Part shown: positions 50,104 to 59,719 of the stretch, piece by piece
Numbering within the stretch: position 1 is the first letter of the stretch
Layout of the letters: every line of letters begins with the position of its first letter
Source of the DNA: Prochlorococcus sp. MIT 1314
GTDB lineage: Bacteria; Cyanobacteriota; Cyanobacteriia; PCC-6307; Cyanobiaceae
Direction of reading: 5' to 3'
DNA: 64,000 bases
Assembly (NCBI RefSeq): GCF_034093315.1
Contig: NZ_CP139300.1
Span: 1,302,001-1,366,000 of the forward strand
Position numbers and translations under genes: made by a program
Notes under the pieces: model-generated
What the model was told of the DNA's origin: nothing
Database searches by the model: none
The model's input: only the letters and a program-made list of their open reading frames with translations

Positions 50104-50966
50104 TTTGGGACTTCTAAAGCAATTTTACCAAGCATTTGATTTCTATAATCTTCCAATAATTTATGAGACATTCTCCTTTTATCGCCTGAGGTATGTTTTG
50201 AAGCTGCTTCGCCGATCCAAGCAGAAGGACTCTTAAAGCCTTTTGCAATATCAACGCCATATCTATTAGAGATTTTTTTTACTGAGATATTCGCATTCTT
50301 ATCTTTGTTGAGAGTGGATATAATTTTGATGAATCCAATTGCGACACTCTCTATTTCATAAGCAGCTTCACCAATATCGTCACATAATGCAAGATTAAGT
50401 GCTGATTTTTGATCTTCTAAATTTGGAGGTATAACACCAGGAGCATCTAGCAGATCTATACCACTTTCTAATTTTATCCATCTTAAATTACGAGTAACGC
50501 CTGCTTTCCTAGCACTATCTACAACTCTTTTTTTTGCAATTCTATTAATTAATGCTGACTTACCTACGTTTGGGAAACCAAGTGTAAGGGCTCTAATTGG
50601 CCTAATTCGCATTCCTCTAGAGAGTCTTCTATCGTCGATTGATGATCTAGATTCTTTGGCGGACTTACAAATTTCTTTAATACCTATTCCTTTTTTAGCA
50701 TCACACCAAAGAGGATATTGATCTTTAGCATTAAACCATTTATTCCAACTATTGATTGTATTAGGAGAGATCATGTCTGACCTGTTAATAACAAGAATAT
50801 GTTTTTTATTATTTATCCATTGATTTAAGTGTGGATGTCCTGTGGACAAAGGAATTCGTGCATCTCTAACTTCTATAACTAAATCTACTTTATTAATAAC
50901 TTCAGATAATTTCTTTTCTGCTTTTGCAATATGGCCTGGGTACCATTGAATTCTGGGTATGTCCAC
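50094..50966 (-). CDS. rbgA: Ribosome-biogenesis GTPase (RbgA/YlqF)
   Basis: Circularly permuted GTPase for late 50S assembly, 290 aa. The order shows the permutation: NRSD (G4) at 61-64 comes before GFPNVGKS (G1) at 130-137 and DAPGV (G3) after that. YPGHIAKAEK is the N-terminal RbgA signature. Start GTG (50964-50966). It overlaps rluD, so two 50S factors are coupled. Confidence 0.92.
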   Translation of the reverse strand: MDIPRIQWYPGHIAKAEKKLSEVINKVDLVIEVRDARIPLSTGHPHLNQWINNKKHILVINRSDMISPNTINSWNKWFNAKDQYPLWCDAKKGIGIKEICKSAKESRSSIDDRRLSRGMRIRPIRALTLGFPNVGKSALINRIAKKRVVDSARKAGVTRNLRWIKLESGIDLLDAPGVIPPNLEDQKSALNLALCDDIGEAAYEIESVAIGFIKIISTLNKDKNANISVKKISNRYGVDIAKGFKSPSAWIGEAASKHTSGDKRRMSHKLLEDYRNQMLGKIALEVPKWN

Positions 50967-51067
50967 TTCAATAAATCAAATAAAATTTTGTATTCCTTTT
51001 AGTTTTTATAAGTTTCAAAAGTATTTACTTCTAAAGTTTAGTATAAATTTAATAACTAAAAAATTTT

Positions 51068-51073
51068 TATAAT
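51068..51073 (+). promoter_or_regulatory. Candidate -10 box for pgk
   Basis: TATAAT in the 213-nt rbgA-pgk space, about 105 nt before the pgk start. No clear -35 box. The rest of this space is AT-rich with no ORF, tRNA or strong hairpin that I can see. Confidence 0.3.
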
Positions 51074-51179
51074 GGTTAATTCTTAAAATTTATTAAGTCA
51101 TAGGTATCAGTAACTACTTTTTAACCCAATAAGCCCAAATTAACGTTAGGGTCTTAAGATTAAAAATTAAGCTTGTTTA

Positions 51180-52388
51180 ATGTCAAAATTATCTCTTTCC
51201 AGTCTTGATAAGACACATTTAGAAGGAAAAAAAGTTCTTGTTAGAGTAGATTTTAATGTTCCATTAAATGAAGATAGTCAAATAACCGACGATACGCGTA
51301 TTCGTGCAGCGATCCCAACCATTGAATATCTTATTAATCATTCTGCAAAAGTTATCTTAGCTGCGCATTTTGGTAGACCAAAGGGTCAGGTAAATGAAAA
51401 AATGAGATTAACTCCAGTAGCAGCAAGATTAAGTGAATTGTTGGGACAAAATATTGCTCTTACTAACAGTTGTGTTGGTGATGAAGCAGTTGCACAATCA
51501 AATAGCTTATCTAATGGAGAGGTTCTTTTGCTTGAAAATGTTCGTTTTTTTGGTGAAGAGGAAAAGAACGACTTGGAGTTTGCAAAAAAATTATCATTAC
51601 ATGCAGATATGTATGTAAATGATGCTTTCGGTGCCGCACACAGAGCTCATGCTTCAACTCAGGGAGTTACTAATTATTTAAACCCATCAGTAGCTGGATT
51701 CCTTTTAGAGAAAGAATTGAAATACTTACAAGGAGCAATAGATTCCCCTAAGCGTCCATTGGCAGCAATAGTTGGAGGTTCAAAGGTTAGTAGCAAAATA
51801 GGAGTACTTGATTCTTTACTAGATAAGTGTGACAAAATTATGATAGGTGGAGGTATGATTTTCACTTTTTATAAGGCTAGAGGTTTAGATGTTGGAAAAA
51901 GCCTTGTAGAAGAAGATAAACTTGAGCTTGCCAAAGATTTAGAGAAAAAAGCAAAAGCAAAAGGAGTTGAATTATTACTACCCACTGATGTTGTTTTAGC
52001 TAATGAATTTTCTCCGGATGCCGAAAGTAAAATATCTCAAATTGATTCAATTAGTGGGAATTGGATGGGCCTCGATATTGGTCCAGATTCCATTAAAGTT
52101 TTCCAGAATGCTCTCGCAGAATGTAAGACAATAATATGGAATGGTCCAATGGGTGTTTTTGAATTTGATAAATTTGCAGAAGGCACAAATGCAATAGCTA
52201 CGACCCTTGCAGACTTAAGTGCTTTTTCTGAAGTTTGTACAATAATTGGTGGTGGAGATTCAGTTGCAGCAGTTGAGAAAGCAGGATTAGCTGAGAAAAT
52301 GTCTCATATATCTACTGGAGGTGGCGCTAGTTTGGAACTTTTAGAAGGTAAAACCTTACCTGGTGTAGCGGCTTTAAACGACGCTTAG
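51180..52388 (+). CDS. pgk: Phosphoglycerate kinase
   Basis: Glycolysis and Calvin-cycle kinase of 402 aa. The signature [20 protein letters not shown] region starts near residue 20, and [23 protein letters not shown] and the nucleotide-site [13 protein letters not shown] are intact. ATG start; moderately better codon use, as expected of a strong gene. Its stop is one base from the next convergent gene. Confidence 0.97.
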   Translation: MSKLSLSSLDKTHLEGKKVLVRVDFNVPLNEDSQITDDTRIRAAIPTIEYLINHSAKVILAAHFGRPKGQVNEKMRLTPVAARLSELLGQNIALTNSCVGDEAVAQSNSLSNGEVLLLENVRFFGEEEKNDLEFAKKLSLHADMYVNDAFGAAHRAHASTQGVTNYLNPSVAGFLLEKELKYLQGAIDSPKRPLAAIVGGSKVSSKIGVLDSLLDKCDKIMIGGGMIFTFYKARGLDVGKSLVEEDKLELAKDLEKKAKAKGVELLLPTDVVLANEFSPDAESKISQIDSISGNWMGLDIGPDSIKVFQNALAECKTIIWNGPMGVFEFDKFAEGTNAIATTLADLSAFSEVCTIIGGGDSVAAVEKAGLAEKMSHISTGGGASLELLEGKTLPGVAALNDA

Positions 52389-52389
52389 G

Positions 52390-53124
52390 CTATATCTCAT
52401 CAACAACATCAATACTCTTTGTGAAAGTAATCATTCCCTCAGGGTGAGCTATGATTCCTGACCAAATTTGTATCCCTGGTTTTGAAGGGGCTCTCGTCAT
52501 TTTGAAAATCCCTCCAGACGGTAATGGCTCCAATAATATTTCTTGTTCAAAAAATGAATTAATTTGATGAGGTTTTATGGCTCCAGCAATAATCACTTCT
52601 TCAAGAGGCTTATCTAGAATAATATCGATATCATATTTTGAACCAGTAAGAACTTTATCAGGGATTTTAAAAATAATATCTATCTTTTTATCATCATTCC
52701 TTATTGTTGTGAATAAATTTTTAATGTTACTTTCATCAATTTTCCCATTTAAAATTGAAAAAATATAATCGAAATTGGATTCGAGTATATGCATTTCTCC
52801 ATTAACTATTTTTTCCCCTGAAACTTTTATTCTTAAAAGTTCTTTATTGGGAATATTTGATTTTAATCTTTTGAGCTTCCATTTGCTGTCAGGAAAATCA
52901 TTAACAATTTTTGAAAACTGTTTTGGTATATTTTGGTTTTCATTATTTCTAAAATTTTTTCTAATAAACTCTAAATCTCTCTTATTTAATGAGTTTTCTA
53001 AATTTCTTATAAAATCAACTTTTAGAGTTTCCGTGATTGCTGAATGGGGAATAATGAGATAAATAAATAAGTAGAGAGGGAATCCTATATTTTTGAATAA
53101 GTTTAAATTCAACATATTTATCAT
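52390..53124 (-). CDS. Conserved hypothetical, probably secreted
   Basis: A 244-aa protein that I cannot assign. A hydrophobic segment at residues 9-29 (ending HSAITE) looks like a signal peptide. The mature part is mixed alpha/beta and has a conserved-looking C-terminal half with DKPLEEVIIAGAIKP, PLPSGGIFKMTRAPSKPGIQ and WSGIIAHPEGMITFT. Divergent from murG (32 nt). An envelope or photosystem-assembly role is possible but not shown. Confidence 0.7.
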   Translation of the reverse strand: MINMLNLNLFKNIGFPLYLFIYLIIPHSAITETLKVDFIRNLENSLNKRDLEFIRKNFRNNENQNIPKQFSKIVNDFPDSKWKLKRLKSNIPNKELLRIKVSGEKIVNGEMHILESNFDYIFSILNGKIDESNIKNLFTTIRNDDKKIDIIFKIPDKVLTGSKYDIDIILDKPLEEVIIAGAIKPHQINSFFEQEILLEPLPSGGIFKMTRAPSKPGIQIWSGIIAHPEGMITFTKSIDVVDEI

Positions 53125-53156
53125 TTATTATTTTTATTCTACTAATTTCAGTTTTT

Positions 53157-54248
53157 ATGTCTAAAAAAAATAATTTATTAGTTGCAGCAAGTGGAACAGG
53201 AGGCCATATTTTTCCAGCTTTAGCAGTTTCTAAAGAGGTAGAAGATGAATGGAATATTCATTGGTTGGGGGTTCACCAAAGACTTGATGCAAATTTTATT
53301 CCCGAAAAATATAATTTGAGGACTGTGAATATAAAGACACCAAGAAAAAATATTTTTTTGTTTTATCAATATATAGAAATTTTAATGTCAACTTTTCAAA
53401 TAATTAGGATCTTAAAAGAAAAAAAAATTAACTTGGTTTTTACGACTGGAGGTTATATATCTGCCCCTACTATTGTTGCTTCAAAGCTTCTTAGGATACC
53501 TGTCATTATTCATGAATCAAATTTAATTCCAGGAATGGTCACGAAATATTTTGGGTTTTTGTGTAACTATGTTCTTTTAGGATTTAAGAAAACAAATTCT
53601 TATTTAAGAAATTGTAAAACTATTTTTACTGGTACTCCTTTAAGAAAGCAATTCTATAAATCTAATCCCTTGCCAGAATGGGTTCCAAAAGGAAAAGGCC
53701 CTCTTTTGATTGTTATGGGAGGTAGTCAAGGAGCAAAAGCTATAAATCAAATTCTTTACGAATCTCTGGAATTTTTAATGAAAAAAAAGTTCCGAATAGT
53801 TCATATTATTGGCGAATATAATAAACATCCCTTTAATTTAAAAAATTCTAAAAATTATGTTCAAAAGAATTTTACTAATGAAATCGCAGCTTTAATTCAA
53901 AACTGTGATCTTGTAATATCGAGATCTGGGGCAGGAACAATAAATGAATTAATAGAAACTGAAAAACCTTCAATTTTAATTCCATTTCCTTTTTCAAAGA
54001 ATAATCACCAGGAGAAAAATGCACTGATTCTTGCTGAAATTGGCGGCTCAGTTTTAATTAATCAAAATAAAATTTCTAAAGAAGTTTTTGAAGAAACTCT
54101 AGAAAGAATTTTTAAAATAAAATTTAAAAACGGAAAAAATCAATATGAAATATTGGATCTCATGAAGAAGAACATGGAAAATAATAATAAAATCAAATCT
54201 AATATTAAGATTAAAAAATTAATTAATTATTTTTTAAAGGAATTGTGA
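53157..54248 (+). CDS. murG: UDP-GlcNAc:lipid I GlcNAc transferase
   Basis: Makes lipid II for peptidoglycan at the inner membrane. It has 363 aa. The GTGGH loop is at 13-17, and MGGSQGA and the donor-site SRSGAGTINEL are conserved. ATG start. Its 3' end overlaps the cobC-like gene by 22 nt. Confidence 0.95.
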   Translation: MSKKNNLLVAASGTGGHIFPALAVSKEVEDEWNIHWLGVHQRLDANFIPEKYNLRTVNIKTPRKNIFLFYQYIEILMSTFQIIRILKEKKINLVFTTGGYISAPTIVASKLLRIPVIIHESNLIPGMVTKYFGFLCNYVLLGFKKTNSYLRNCKTIFTGTPLRKQFYKSNPLPEWVPKGKGPLLIVMGGSQGAKAINQILYESLEFLMKKKFRIVHIIGEYNKHPFNLKNSKNYVQKNFTNEIAALIQNCDLVISRSGAGTINELIETEKPSILIPFPFSKNNHQEKNALILAEIGGSVLINQNKISKEVFEETLERIFKIKFKNGKNQYEILDLMKKNMENNNKIKSNIKIKKLINYFLKEL

Positions 54249-55351
54249 ATTTCTTTACATAAAAGACTATTATTTTTCCTGCTCTGCAAACTTATTCTTG
54301 CCCACTTTTCGTCAAGAAATTTAAATGAAGTGCATTCTCTAAGTAATATTCCCTTATTTTCTAAGTATTTTATATTTGGCGATAAAGAGGTTTTACTTTC
54401 TATTAAAAAAAAGTTGGTTGAAGAATTATGAACTTTAAGGTTTTCTATGCTTGATAGTTTTTCACATACTCTCTCTTTTTCAATATTTACCCAGCTGTGA
54501 ATCTTCCTTGTCCATTGTCCATAGAATTTCTTATTGCTTAGTAGATCAATTCCGGCTTTAATAGCAAAGGAATTTAATGGCCAAGGATCTCTATGGATTT
54601 TCCATTGCTTAAGTTTTTTTGATGAGCCAATAACGTAACCTAATCTGAGACCAGGAATATTGAAAATTTTGGTCAAGCTTCTCAATACTAATAAATTATC
54701 ATATTTTTTGGTTAATGGTATTAAAGATTCTTTCTCTCCATTAGGTGTTATTGATAAAAAAGCCTCATCACAGATAACTAATTTATATTGATTTATAATT
54801 GCCTCTAATGAATTTTTTCCCCACAATTGACCGGTAGGGTTATGTGGATTTGTTATCCAAATAACATCACCTTTAGGATGAATTGGAAACGATTGAGGAA
54901 AAATATTATTCCAGTTTTTTGGTAATTCGCAATGTATGAAATCGCTATTCCAACAATTTAAGGATCTTTCATAATCAACAAAGCATGGAGAAGGGATAGA
55001 ACTGATTCCAAATTTGGATGCTTCATAACCTGCCCATGTTATTAGCTCAGAAGCTCCATTTCCAGGCAATATATTTTCTGGATTTATCCCATGAAATTTA
55101 CCAATTATTTCTTTTAAATCACTCAATTTTCTGTCAGGGTAATATTTAAATCCAAGATTCTTAATTTCCGCAATTAATGAATCTATTAGTATTTGAGGGG
55201 GATTAAAGGGTACTAATGAGGCACTTGCGTCAATTATTTCGGAGGGTGATAAATTTAATCTTTTTGCATTTGCATATACATTTCCGCCATGTTTGAAGTT
55301 TGTAATGTCCATAGCTTCTGTTGAGTAATCATTAGGTTCTGATTTATTCAT
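54227..55351 (-). CDS. cobC: Threonine-phosphate decarboxylase-like PLP enzyme (CobC/CobD)
   Basis: Fold-type I PLP enzyme of 374 aa. HGGNVYANAK followed by DASASLVPFNPPQ matches CobC/CobD, the enzyme that makes aminopropanol phosphate for the cobalamin lower loop. The PLP Lys is in RSLTKIFNIPGLRLGY; NPHNPTG and CDEAF are present. It could instead be a histidinol-phosphate aminotransferase paralogue. Prochlorococcus makes a pseudocobalamin, so the step is needed. The start ATG may be upstream of the true one (internal Met at 14). Confidence 0.77.
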   Translation of the reverse strand: MNKSEPNDYSTEAMDITNFKHGGNVYANAKRLNLSPSEIIDASASLVPFNPPQILIDSLIAEIKNLGFKYYPDRKLSDLKEIIGKFHGINPENILPGNGASELITWAGYEASKFGISSIPSPCFVDYERSLNCWNSDFIHCELPKNWNNIFPQSFPIHPKGDVIWITNPHNPTGQLWGKNSLEAIINQYKLVICDEAFLSITPNGEKESLIPLTKKYDNLLVLRSLTKIFNIPGLRLGYVIGSSKKLKQWKIHRDPWPLNSFAIKAGIDLLSNKKFYGQWTRKIHSWVNIEKERVCEKLSSIENLKVHNSSTNFFLIESKTSLSPNIKYLENKGILLRECTSFKFLDEKWARISLQSRKNNSLLCKEIHNSFKK

Positions 55352-55366
55352 TATTCATTTCTAGTT

Positions 55367-56536
55367 TTATTCAACCCATTTTAAATTTGATCCAATGGCC
55401 TCTTTTATATTAGATAATTGATGGTTATTGAGTTGCTTTATAATGCCTTCAAGTATATCTGGGACTAATTGTGGACCCTTATATATCCATCCTGTGTAAA
55501 GTTGAATTAATGATGCACCAGAACAAATTCTTTCCCAAGCTGACTCAGGACTATCGATTCCACCAACGCCAATTAAAATAATTTTTTTATCAATCTTATG
55601 AATATGTTTTATTATTTGATTTGCTTTTTTTTGTAAAGGTCTTCCACTTAATCCTCCATTCTCTTCAGAAAGTAATAATCCAGTTTGCCTGATCTTTCTA
55701 TTTTCAAGACCTAATCTATCAATGCTGGTGTTAGTAGCTATTATTCCATCGATGTTTTCCTCAATTATTAATTGACAAATATCTTCAATATCTTTAAGGC
55801 TTAAATCCGGGGCAATTTTTACAAATAATGGTGGACAATTAGGTAAATTTTTAATTTCTTTAAGAAGTTCTTTTAAAAGAATTGGATCTTGCAACTTTCT
55901 TAGTCCTTCAGTATTTGGAGAACTTACGTTAATTGCTGCGTAATCACAATATGGAATTAATAATTTTAGAGAAGTTAAATAATCATCTTTTGCTTGAGAT
56001 AAACCTGTAATTTTAGATTTGCCGAAATTTATTCCCAAACAAATATTCTTTCTCTTTTTTTTAAACTCAATACCTTGTTCAAGAAAGTTTTTAACTAGAT
56101 TTTCAGCACCATTGTTATTGAAACCCATCCTATTTAATGCTGCTTCTTCTTCTGCTAATCTAAAAAGCCTTGGTTTGGGATTACCATTTTGAGCAAATTT
56201 AGTTACTGTACCAAGTTCAGCAAAACCAAAACCAAAATCTCTCCATATATTTGCAGCATTACCATTTTTGTCAAAACCCGCGGCTAAACCAATTGGATTA
56301 CAAAAATTTATTCCACATATGTTCTGACTTAATCTTTTATCAACTACAGAAAATTCTTCACTTAGATTTTTTAGGATTGATGCAACTAGAGGCCAATTAT
56401 ATTTTCTTGAACTGAATGATAGAAGGCCTAGAGATAAATTAGTTAAATATTCTGCATCTATTCCAGAGTCTTTTTTTAGTATAGGAGTCATTAAGTTTTT
56501 ATAGAGATTTTTAAAGACCCCCTTCTTTTCATTCAT
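55367..56536 (-). CDS. pyrD: Dihydroorotate dehydrogenase, class 2
   Basis: Membrane-linked FMN enzyme that oxidises dihydroorotate with a quinone, in pyrimidine synthesis. It has 389 aa. It has INFCNPIGLAAGFDKNG, NVSSPNTEGLRKLQ with the catalytic Ser, VKIAPDLS, ATNTS and GVGGIDSPESAWE. An N-terminal amphipathic helix of about 30 residues suggests membrane binding. ATG start, 5 nt upstream of the cobC-side gap. Confidence 0.94.
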   Translation of the reverse strand: MNEKKGVFKNLYKNLMTPILKKDSGIDAEYLTNLSLGLLSFSSRKYNWPLVASILKNLSEEFSVVDKRLSQNICGINFCNPIGLAAGFDKNGNAANIWRDFGFGFAELGTVTKFAQNGNPKPRLFRLAEEEAALNRMGFNNNGAENLVKNFLEQGIEFKKKRKNICLGINFGKSKITGLSQAKDDYLTSLKLLIPYCDYAAINVSSPNTEGLRKLQDPILLKELLKEIKNLPNCPPLFVKIAPDLSLKDIEDICQLIIEENIDGIIATNTSIDRLGLENRKIRQTGLLLSEENGGLSGRPLQKKANQIIKHIHKIDKKIILIGVGGIDSPESAWERICSGASLIQLYTGWIYKGPQLVPDILEGIIKQLNNHQLSNIKEAIGSNLKWVE

Positions 56537-56542
56537 AAAAAA

Positions 56543-57262
56543 TTAAGATTCTTTTTTTTCTATTATCCAATATTTTTTATATTTAGGAATCAATCTCCAA
56601 TTACGCCATTCAAACAGTAAATATTCTTTTATCTTAAAGTGGTTTTCTTCACCCAATAGGTTACTTAGTTCTAGTGAACTTAACAAGTACTTTTTTTCTG
56701 CAAATTTCTCAATTAATTCATTCCTTGAAAATAATTCCTGAATTTCTCTAGGTGCATTTTTTTGAAAAAAGTCAACTGAGGATTCTGCTTCTTTAAAGTT
56801 ATTTATTATAGATATACCTTTACTGTAATTAGTTGCAATTTTATCAACCCTATCATTTTGTTTATCACCGCTATGACCCTTAACATATTCCATTATTAAG
56901 CCATTAATTCTTAATTGATCAATTTTTTGCCATAAATCAAGATTTTGAACTGATTTTCCTGCGCTTGTTTTCCATCCATTTCTCTTCCAATTAATAATCC
57001 ATTTTGTATATCCCTCTATGACATATTTACTATCAGTTCTTAATTTAAAGTTATCTTTTAATTTATAGGTTTTTAATTTCTCAAGAGTTTTTATAGCAGC
57101 AGTAAGTTCCATTCTATTATTGGTGGTATTTTGCTCGGAACCACCTATTTCTAATTCACTGTTATCGTCAAAAATTATTAAACCACCCCAACCACCTGGA
57201 CCTGGATTACCACTACAGGCACCATCAGTTGCAGCTTCAATTGCAATACTATTGCTATTCAT
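56543..57262 (-). CDS. rnhA: Ribonuclease HI with C-terminal extension
   Basis: Cuts RNA in RNA-DNA hybrids. The N-terminal 145 residues hold the full RNase H fold with catalytic Asp13, Glu52, Asp77 and Asp140. About 95 more residues follow that are not part of the standard enzyme and are charged and aromatic (WRNWRLIPKYKKYW near the end). The gene is 47 nt downstream of rplL. A strong hairpin lies 8 nt before its ATG (see separate entry). 239 aa in all. Confidence 0.92.
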   Translation of the reverse strand: MNSNSIAIEAATDGACSGNPGPGGWGGLIIFDDNSELEIGGSEQNTTNNRMELTAAIKTLEKLKTYKLKDNFKLRTDSKYVIEGYTKWIINWKRNGWKTSAGKSVQNLDLWQKIDQLRINGLIMEYVKGHSGDKQNDRVDKIATNYSKGISIINNFKEAESSVDFFQKNAPREIQELFSRNELIEKFAEKKYLLSSLELSNLLGEENHFKIKEYLLFEWRNWRLIPKYKKYWIIEKKES

Positions 57263-57263
57263 A

Positions 57264-57301
57264 ATTTTTGAAGCCGATACTAAGTGTATCGGCTTGAAAA
57301 A
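57264..57301 (-). repeat. Long hairpin between rplL and rnhA
   Basis: AAGCCGATAC (57271-57280) pairs with GTATCGGCTT (57286-57295), 10 bp with loop TAAGT. Beyond a G-G mismatch (57270/57296), TTTTT (57265-57269) pairs with AAAAA (57297-57301). In the minus-strand RNA an A-run, not a U-run, follows, so it is not a usual terminator. It ends 2 nt before the rnhA ATG and could hide its ribosome site or protect the rplL 3' end. Confidence 0.65.
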
Positions 57302-57309
57302 ATGTACTT

Positions 57310-57705
57310 CTACTTAAGTGTAACTTTACCGCCAGCTTCTTCAATCTCTTTCTTTAAAGATTCAGCGTCTGCTTTAGCAATTCCTTCTTTGACTGTTTTT
57401 GGTGCTGATTCAACAAGTGTTTTTGCATCACCAAGACCAAGACCAGTTGCATTTCTTACAACCTTAAGGACTTTGATTTTTGCAGCTGCATCAAAGCTTT
57501 CGAGAACTACATCAAATTCAGTTTTTTCTTCAGCGGCGCCGCCATCTCCATCACCGCCAGCTGCCCCTGGAGCTGCCATTACTACACCTGCAGAAGCTGC
57601 AGCAGATACACCAAAAGCCTCTTCAATCTGTTTTACAAGTTCAGATGCTTCTAAAAGTGAGAGAGATTTTAATGATTCAAGAATTTCTTCAGTTTTTGCG
57701 GACAT
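57310..57705 (-). CDS. rplL: Ribosomal protein L7/L12
   Basis: Stalk protein of the 50S subunit, 131 aa. The N-terminal dimerisation part runs to about residue 34, then an Ala/Gly-rich hinge (about 35-58, with a run of Glu and Asp) and the globular C-terminal domain with [20 protein letters not shown]. The hinge is coded with GC-rich Ala codons, a composition blip unlike its neighbours. ATG start. Downstream of rplJ by 28 nt. Confidence 0.97.
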   Translation of the reverse strand: MSAKTEEILESLKSLSLLEASELVKQIEEAFGVSAAASAGVVMAAPGAAGGDGDGGAAEEKTEFDVVLESFDAAAKIKVLKVVRNATGLGLGDAKTLVESAPKTVKEGIAKADAESLKKEIEEAGGKVTLK

Positions 57706-57733
57706 TTTCTTAAAAGTAAATTAGGTTTTGAAT

Positions 57734-58261
57734 TTAAGATTCTGATTTTTCAGAATGTTGTTTAAGTGATCTAGCAAGTCCAGAAGGGACTTCATTGATA
57801 GAGATTGCAATTTTTGTTGCAACGCCATTTAGAGCGCCAGCAATTTTTGCCATCAATACTTCTTTAGATGGAAGACTTGCAATTTCTTTTATTTCAGAAT
57901 CGCTAAGAAGTCTGCCTTCAAATAAAGCTCCTTTGGTCTCGGATTTTTTAGTGTCTTTTTGAAAAGATTGGATCGCTTTTACAGCACCACCAACATCTTC
58001 TTTAATTAAGACAAAAGCATTTGTTCCGGTCAGTAAAGATTCAAGATCGTTCCAATTATTATCTCCATCAATAGCTTTACGCATTAATGAATTTTTAGTA
58101 ACTTTGCAAATGCCGTTAGTTGTTTGCAATCTAGATCGCAAATCTGACATCTCTTTGATAGTTAAACCTTTATAGTCAAGAACTACAGCCATTTCCGAGT
58201 CGTTTAAGAGAGATTTAATCTCAGTAACGATTTGTTGCTTATTCTCTAGTGTTCGGCCCAT
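57734..58261 (-). CDS. rplJ: Ribosomal protein L10
   Basis: Base of the L7/L12 stalk and autoregulator of its own operon. It has 175 aa: [33 protein letters not shown], and the C-terminal helix that carries L7/L12 dimers. ATG start. The upstream RNA forms a hairpin (L10 leader) that reaches almost to this ATG. Confidence 0.97.
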   Translation of the reverse strand: MGRTLENKQQIVTEIKSLLNDSEMAVVLDYKGLTIKEMSDLRSRLQTTNGICKVTKNSLMRKAIDGDNNWNDLESLLTGTNAFVLIKEDVGGAVKAIQSFQKDTKKSETKGALFEGRLLSDSEIKEIASLPSKEVLMAKIAGALNGVATKIAISINEVPSGLARSLKQHSEKSES

Positions 58262-58360
58262 TGTTGTTTTTTTGGATCGTAATTTAGGGAGAGCAGGAAA
58301 TGCGGCAAAGTCCTTTTTAAAGAGGCCGCTTTTATTAGATCCAAAAAGAAATAATTAAGA
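58262..58360 (-). ncRNA. Ribosomal protein L10 leader (candidate)
   Basis: In the 191-nt rplA-rplJ spacer, TTTTTGGATC (58269-58278) pairs perfectly with GATCCAAAAA (58338-58347), closing a 59-nt inner region. Inside, GCGGC (58302-58306) pairs with GCCGC (58325-58329). In the RNA the closing helix ends about 8 nt before the rplJ ATG and would hold the start region. This fits the L10 leader, where L10(L12)4 binds and represses rplJ-rplL. Call rests on position and pairing; a covariance search is not possible here. Confidence 0.72.
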
Positions 58361-58436
58361 CGAAACCTCGGTAGGAATTAAAAATTTAGAATTACTAAAT
58401 AAACCTACTTTCTTTGGCCGTATTATTGCACTTTCA

Positions 58437-58442
58437 ATTATA
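58437..58442 (-). promoter_or_regulatory. Candidate -10 box for rplJ-rplL
   Basis: TATAAT on the minus strand 11 nt after the rplA stop and about 175 nt before rplJ. No -35 box is clear. It would give a transcript that starts upstream of the L10 leader. Confidence 0.3.
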
Positions 58443-58452
58443 CTACAAAGGG

Positions 58453-59160
58453 TTAACCTTCTGGTTGGTAATCTTGTACGGCATTGATGTCTACTTGAAT
58501 TGAAGGTCCCATAGTTGAAGTTACATAAAAACTTTTCCAATATTTCCCTTTCGCTCCACTTGGTTTGTTTTTATCAATTGATTCTTGTAAGGTTTTTAAG
58601 TTATCAAATAGAGCTTCTTTTGTAAAACTTGCTTTACCAAAGCGGACATGAACAATTCCTGCTTTATCTGCTCTAAATTCGAGCTTTCCAGCTTTGAATT
58701 CTTTTATTGCATTGGCAATATCATTAGTAACTGTACCAGCTTTTGGATTAGGCATTAAACCTCTAGGTCCTAAAACTCGTCCTAATTTTGCAACCTTTGG
58801 CATCATATCTGGGGTCGCAATAAGTAGATCAAATTCCATATTCCCTTTGTTGATGCTTTCTACAAGATCTTCTTCACCAAATAAATCTGCACCAGCGGAT
58901 TTGGCTTTTGATACATTCTCACCGCTTGTGATTACTGCAATTTTGATACTTTGGCCAGTACCATGTGGTAATGCGACTGTGGTCCTTAATTGTTGATCAG
59001 TATATTTTGGATCAATACCTAAGCGTATATGCGCTTCGATAGTTTCATCAAATTTAGCGTTGGCATTTTCCTTGATGATGCTAAGAGCTTCAAGTGGAGC
59101 ATAAATGCGATCTTCTATCTTTATTGATAGAGCCGCCATTCTTTTTGAAAGTTTTTTCAT
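58453..59160 (-). CDS. rplA: Ribosomal protein L1
   Basis: Forms the L1 stalk at the E site. It has 235 aa: [36 protein letters not shown] and the C-terminal [11 protein letters not shown]-like end (here [11 protein letters not shown]). ATG start. Lies 66 nt after rplK. Confidence 0.97.
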   Translation of the reverse strand: MKKLSKRMAALSIKIEDRIYAPLEALSIIKENANAKFDETIEAHIRLGIDPKYTDQQLRTTVALPHGTGQSIKIAVITSGENVSKAKSAGADLFGEEDLVESINKGNMEFDLLIATPDMMPKVAKLGRVLGPRGLMPNPKAGTVTNDIANAIKEFKAGKLEFRADKAGIVHVRFGKASFTKEALFDNLKTLQESIDKNKPSGAKGKYWKSFYVTSTMGPSIQVDINAVQDYQPEG

Positions 59161-59226
59161 AGTAATTTTGGGTACAAACGGTTGTTAATTAACCTCCCCT
59201 AAATAGTGCGTAATTTTGTTTTGAAC

Positions 59227-59652
59227 TCAATCAGTAATAGACACGCCCATATTACGAGCAGTACCCTCAATTACTTTCATTGCGGATTCAACACTAGAAC
59301 AGTTTAGATCAGGAAGCTTAGTTTTGGCTATTTCTTCTAATTGAGCTTTACTTATATTCCCAACGGAACCTTTTGCAGATTCACCTGATCCTTTATCTAT
59401 TCCTGCTGCTTTTGTTATTAAGACAGAAGCAGGGGGTGTTTTTGTAATGAAAGTAAAGCTTCTATCTTCAAAAACAGAAATCTCAACTGGAATAACAAAA
59501 CCTGCTTTATCTTGTGTCCTTGCATTGTATTCTTTACAAAATGCCATGATATTTACACCATGTTGTCCTAAAGCTGGCCCAACAGGAGGAGCAGGATTTG
59601 CTTTGCCTGCTTGCAGAGCAAGCTTTATAACTGCAACAATTTTTTTTGCCAT
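59227..59652 (-). CDS. rplK: Ribosomal protein L11
   Basis: GTPase-centre protein of the 50S subunit, 141 aa. [27 protein letters not shown]-type N-terminus (residues 10-36) and the C-terminal RNA-binding domain with [13 protein letters not shown] start. Order nusG-rplK-rplA-rplJ-rplL is canonical. Confidence 0.97.
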   Translation of the reverse strand: MAKKIVAVIKLALQAGKANPAPPVGPALGQHGVNIMAFCKEYNARTQDKAGFVIPVEISVFEDRSFTFITKTPPASVLITKAAGIDKGSGESAKGSVGNISKAQLEEIAKTKLPDLNCSSVESAMKVIEGTARNMGVSITD

Positions 59653-59719
59653 TAGATTAGAAAATTTAAGCTGAGGTAGAAAATCATTATTTTACTCGAT
59701 AAACAAGAACAATTAAAAA

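Noticed and set aside
57284-57724. Plus-strand ORF of 146 codons opposite rplL
   Set aside because: Shadow of the biased rplL codons; no start signal, no family resemblance.
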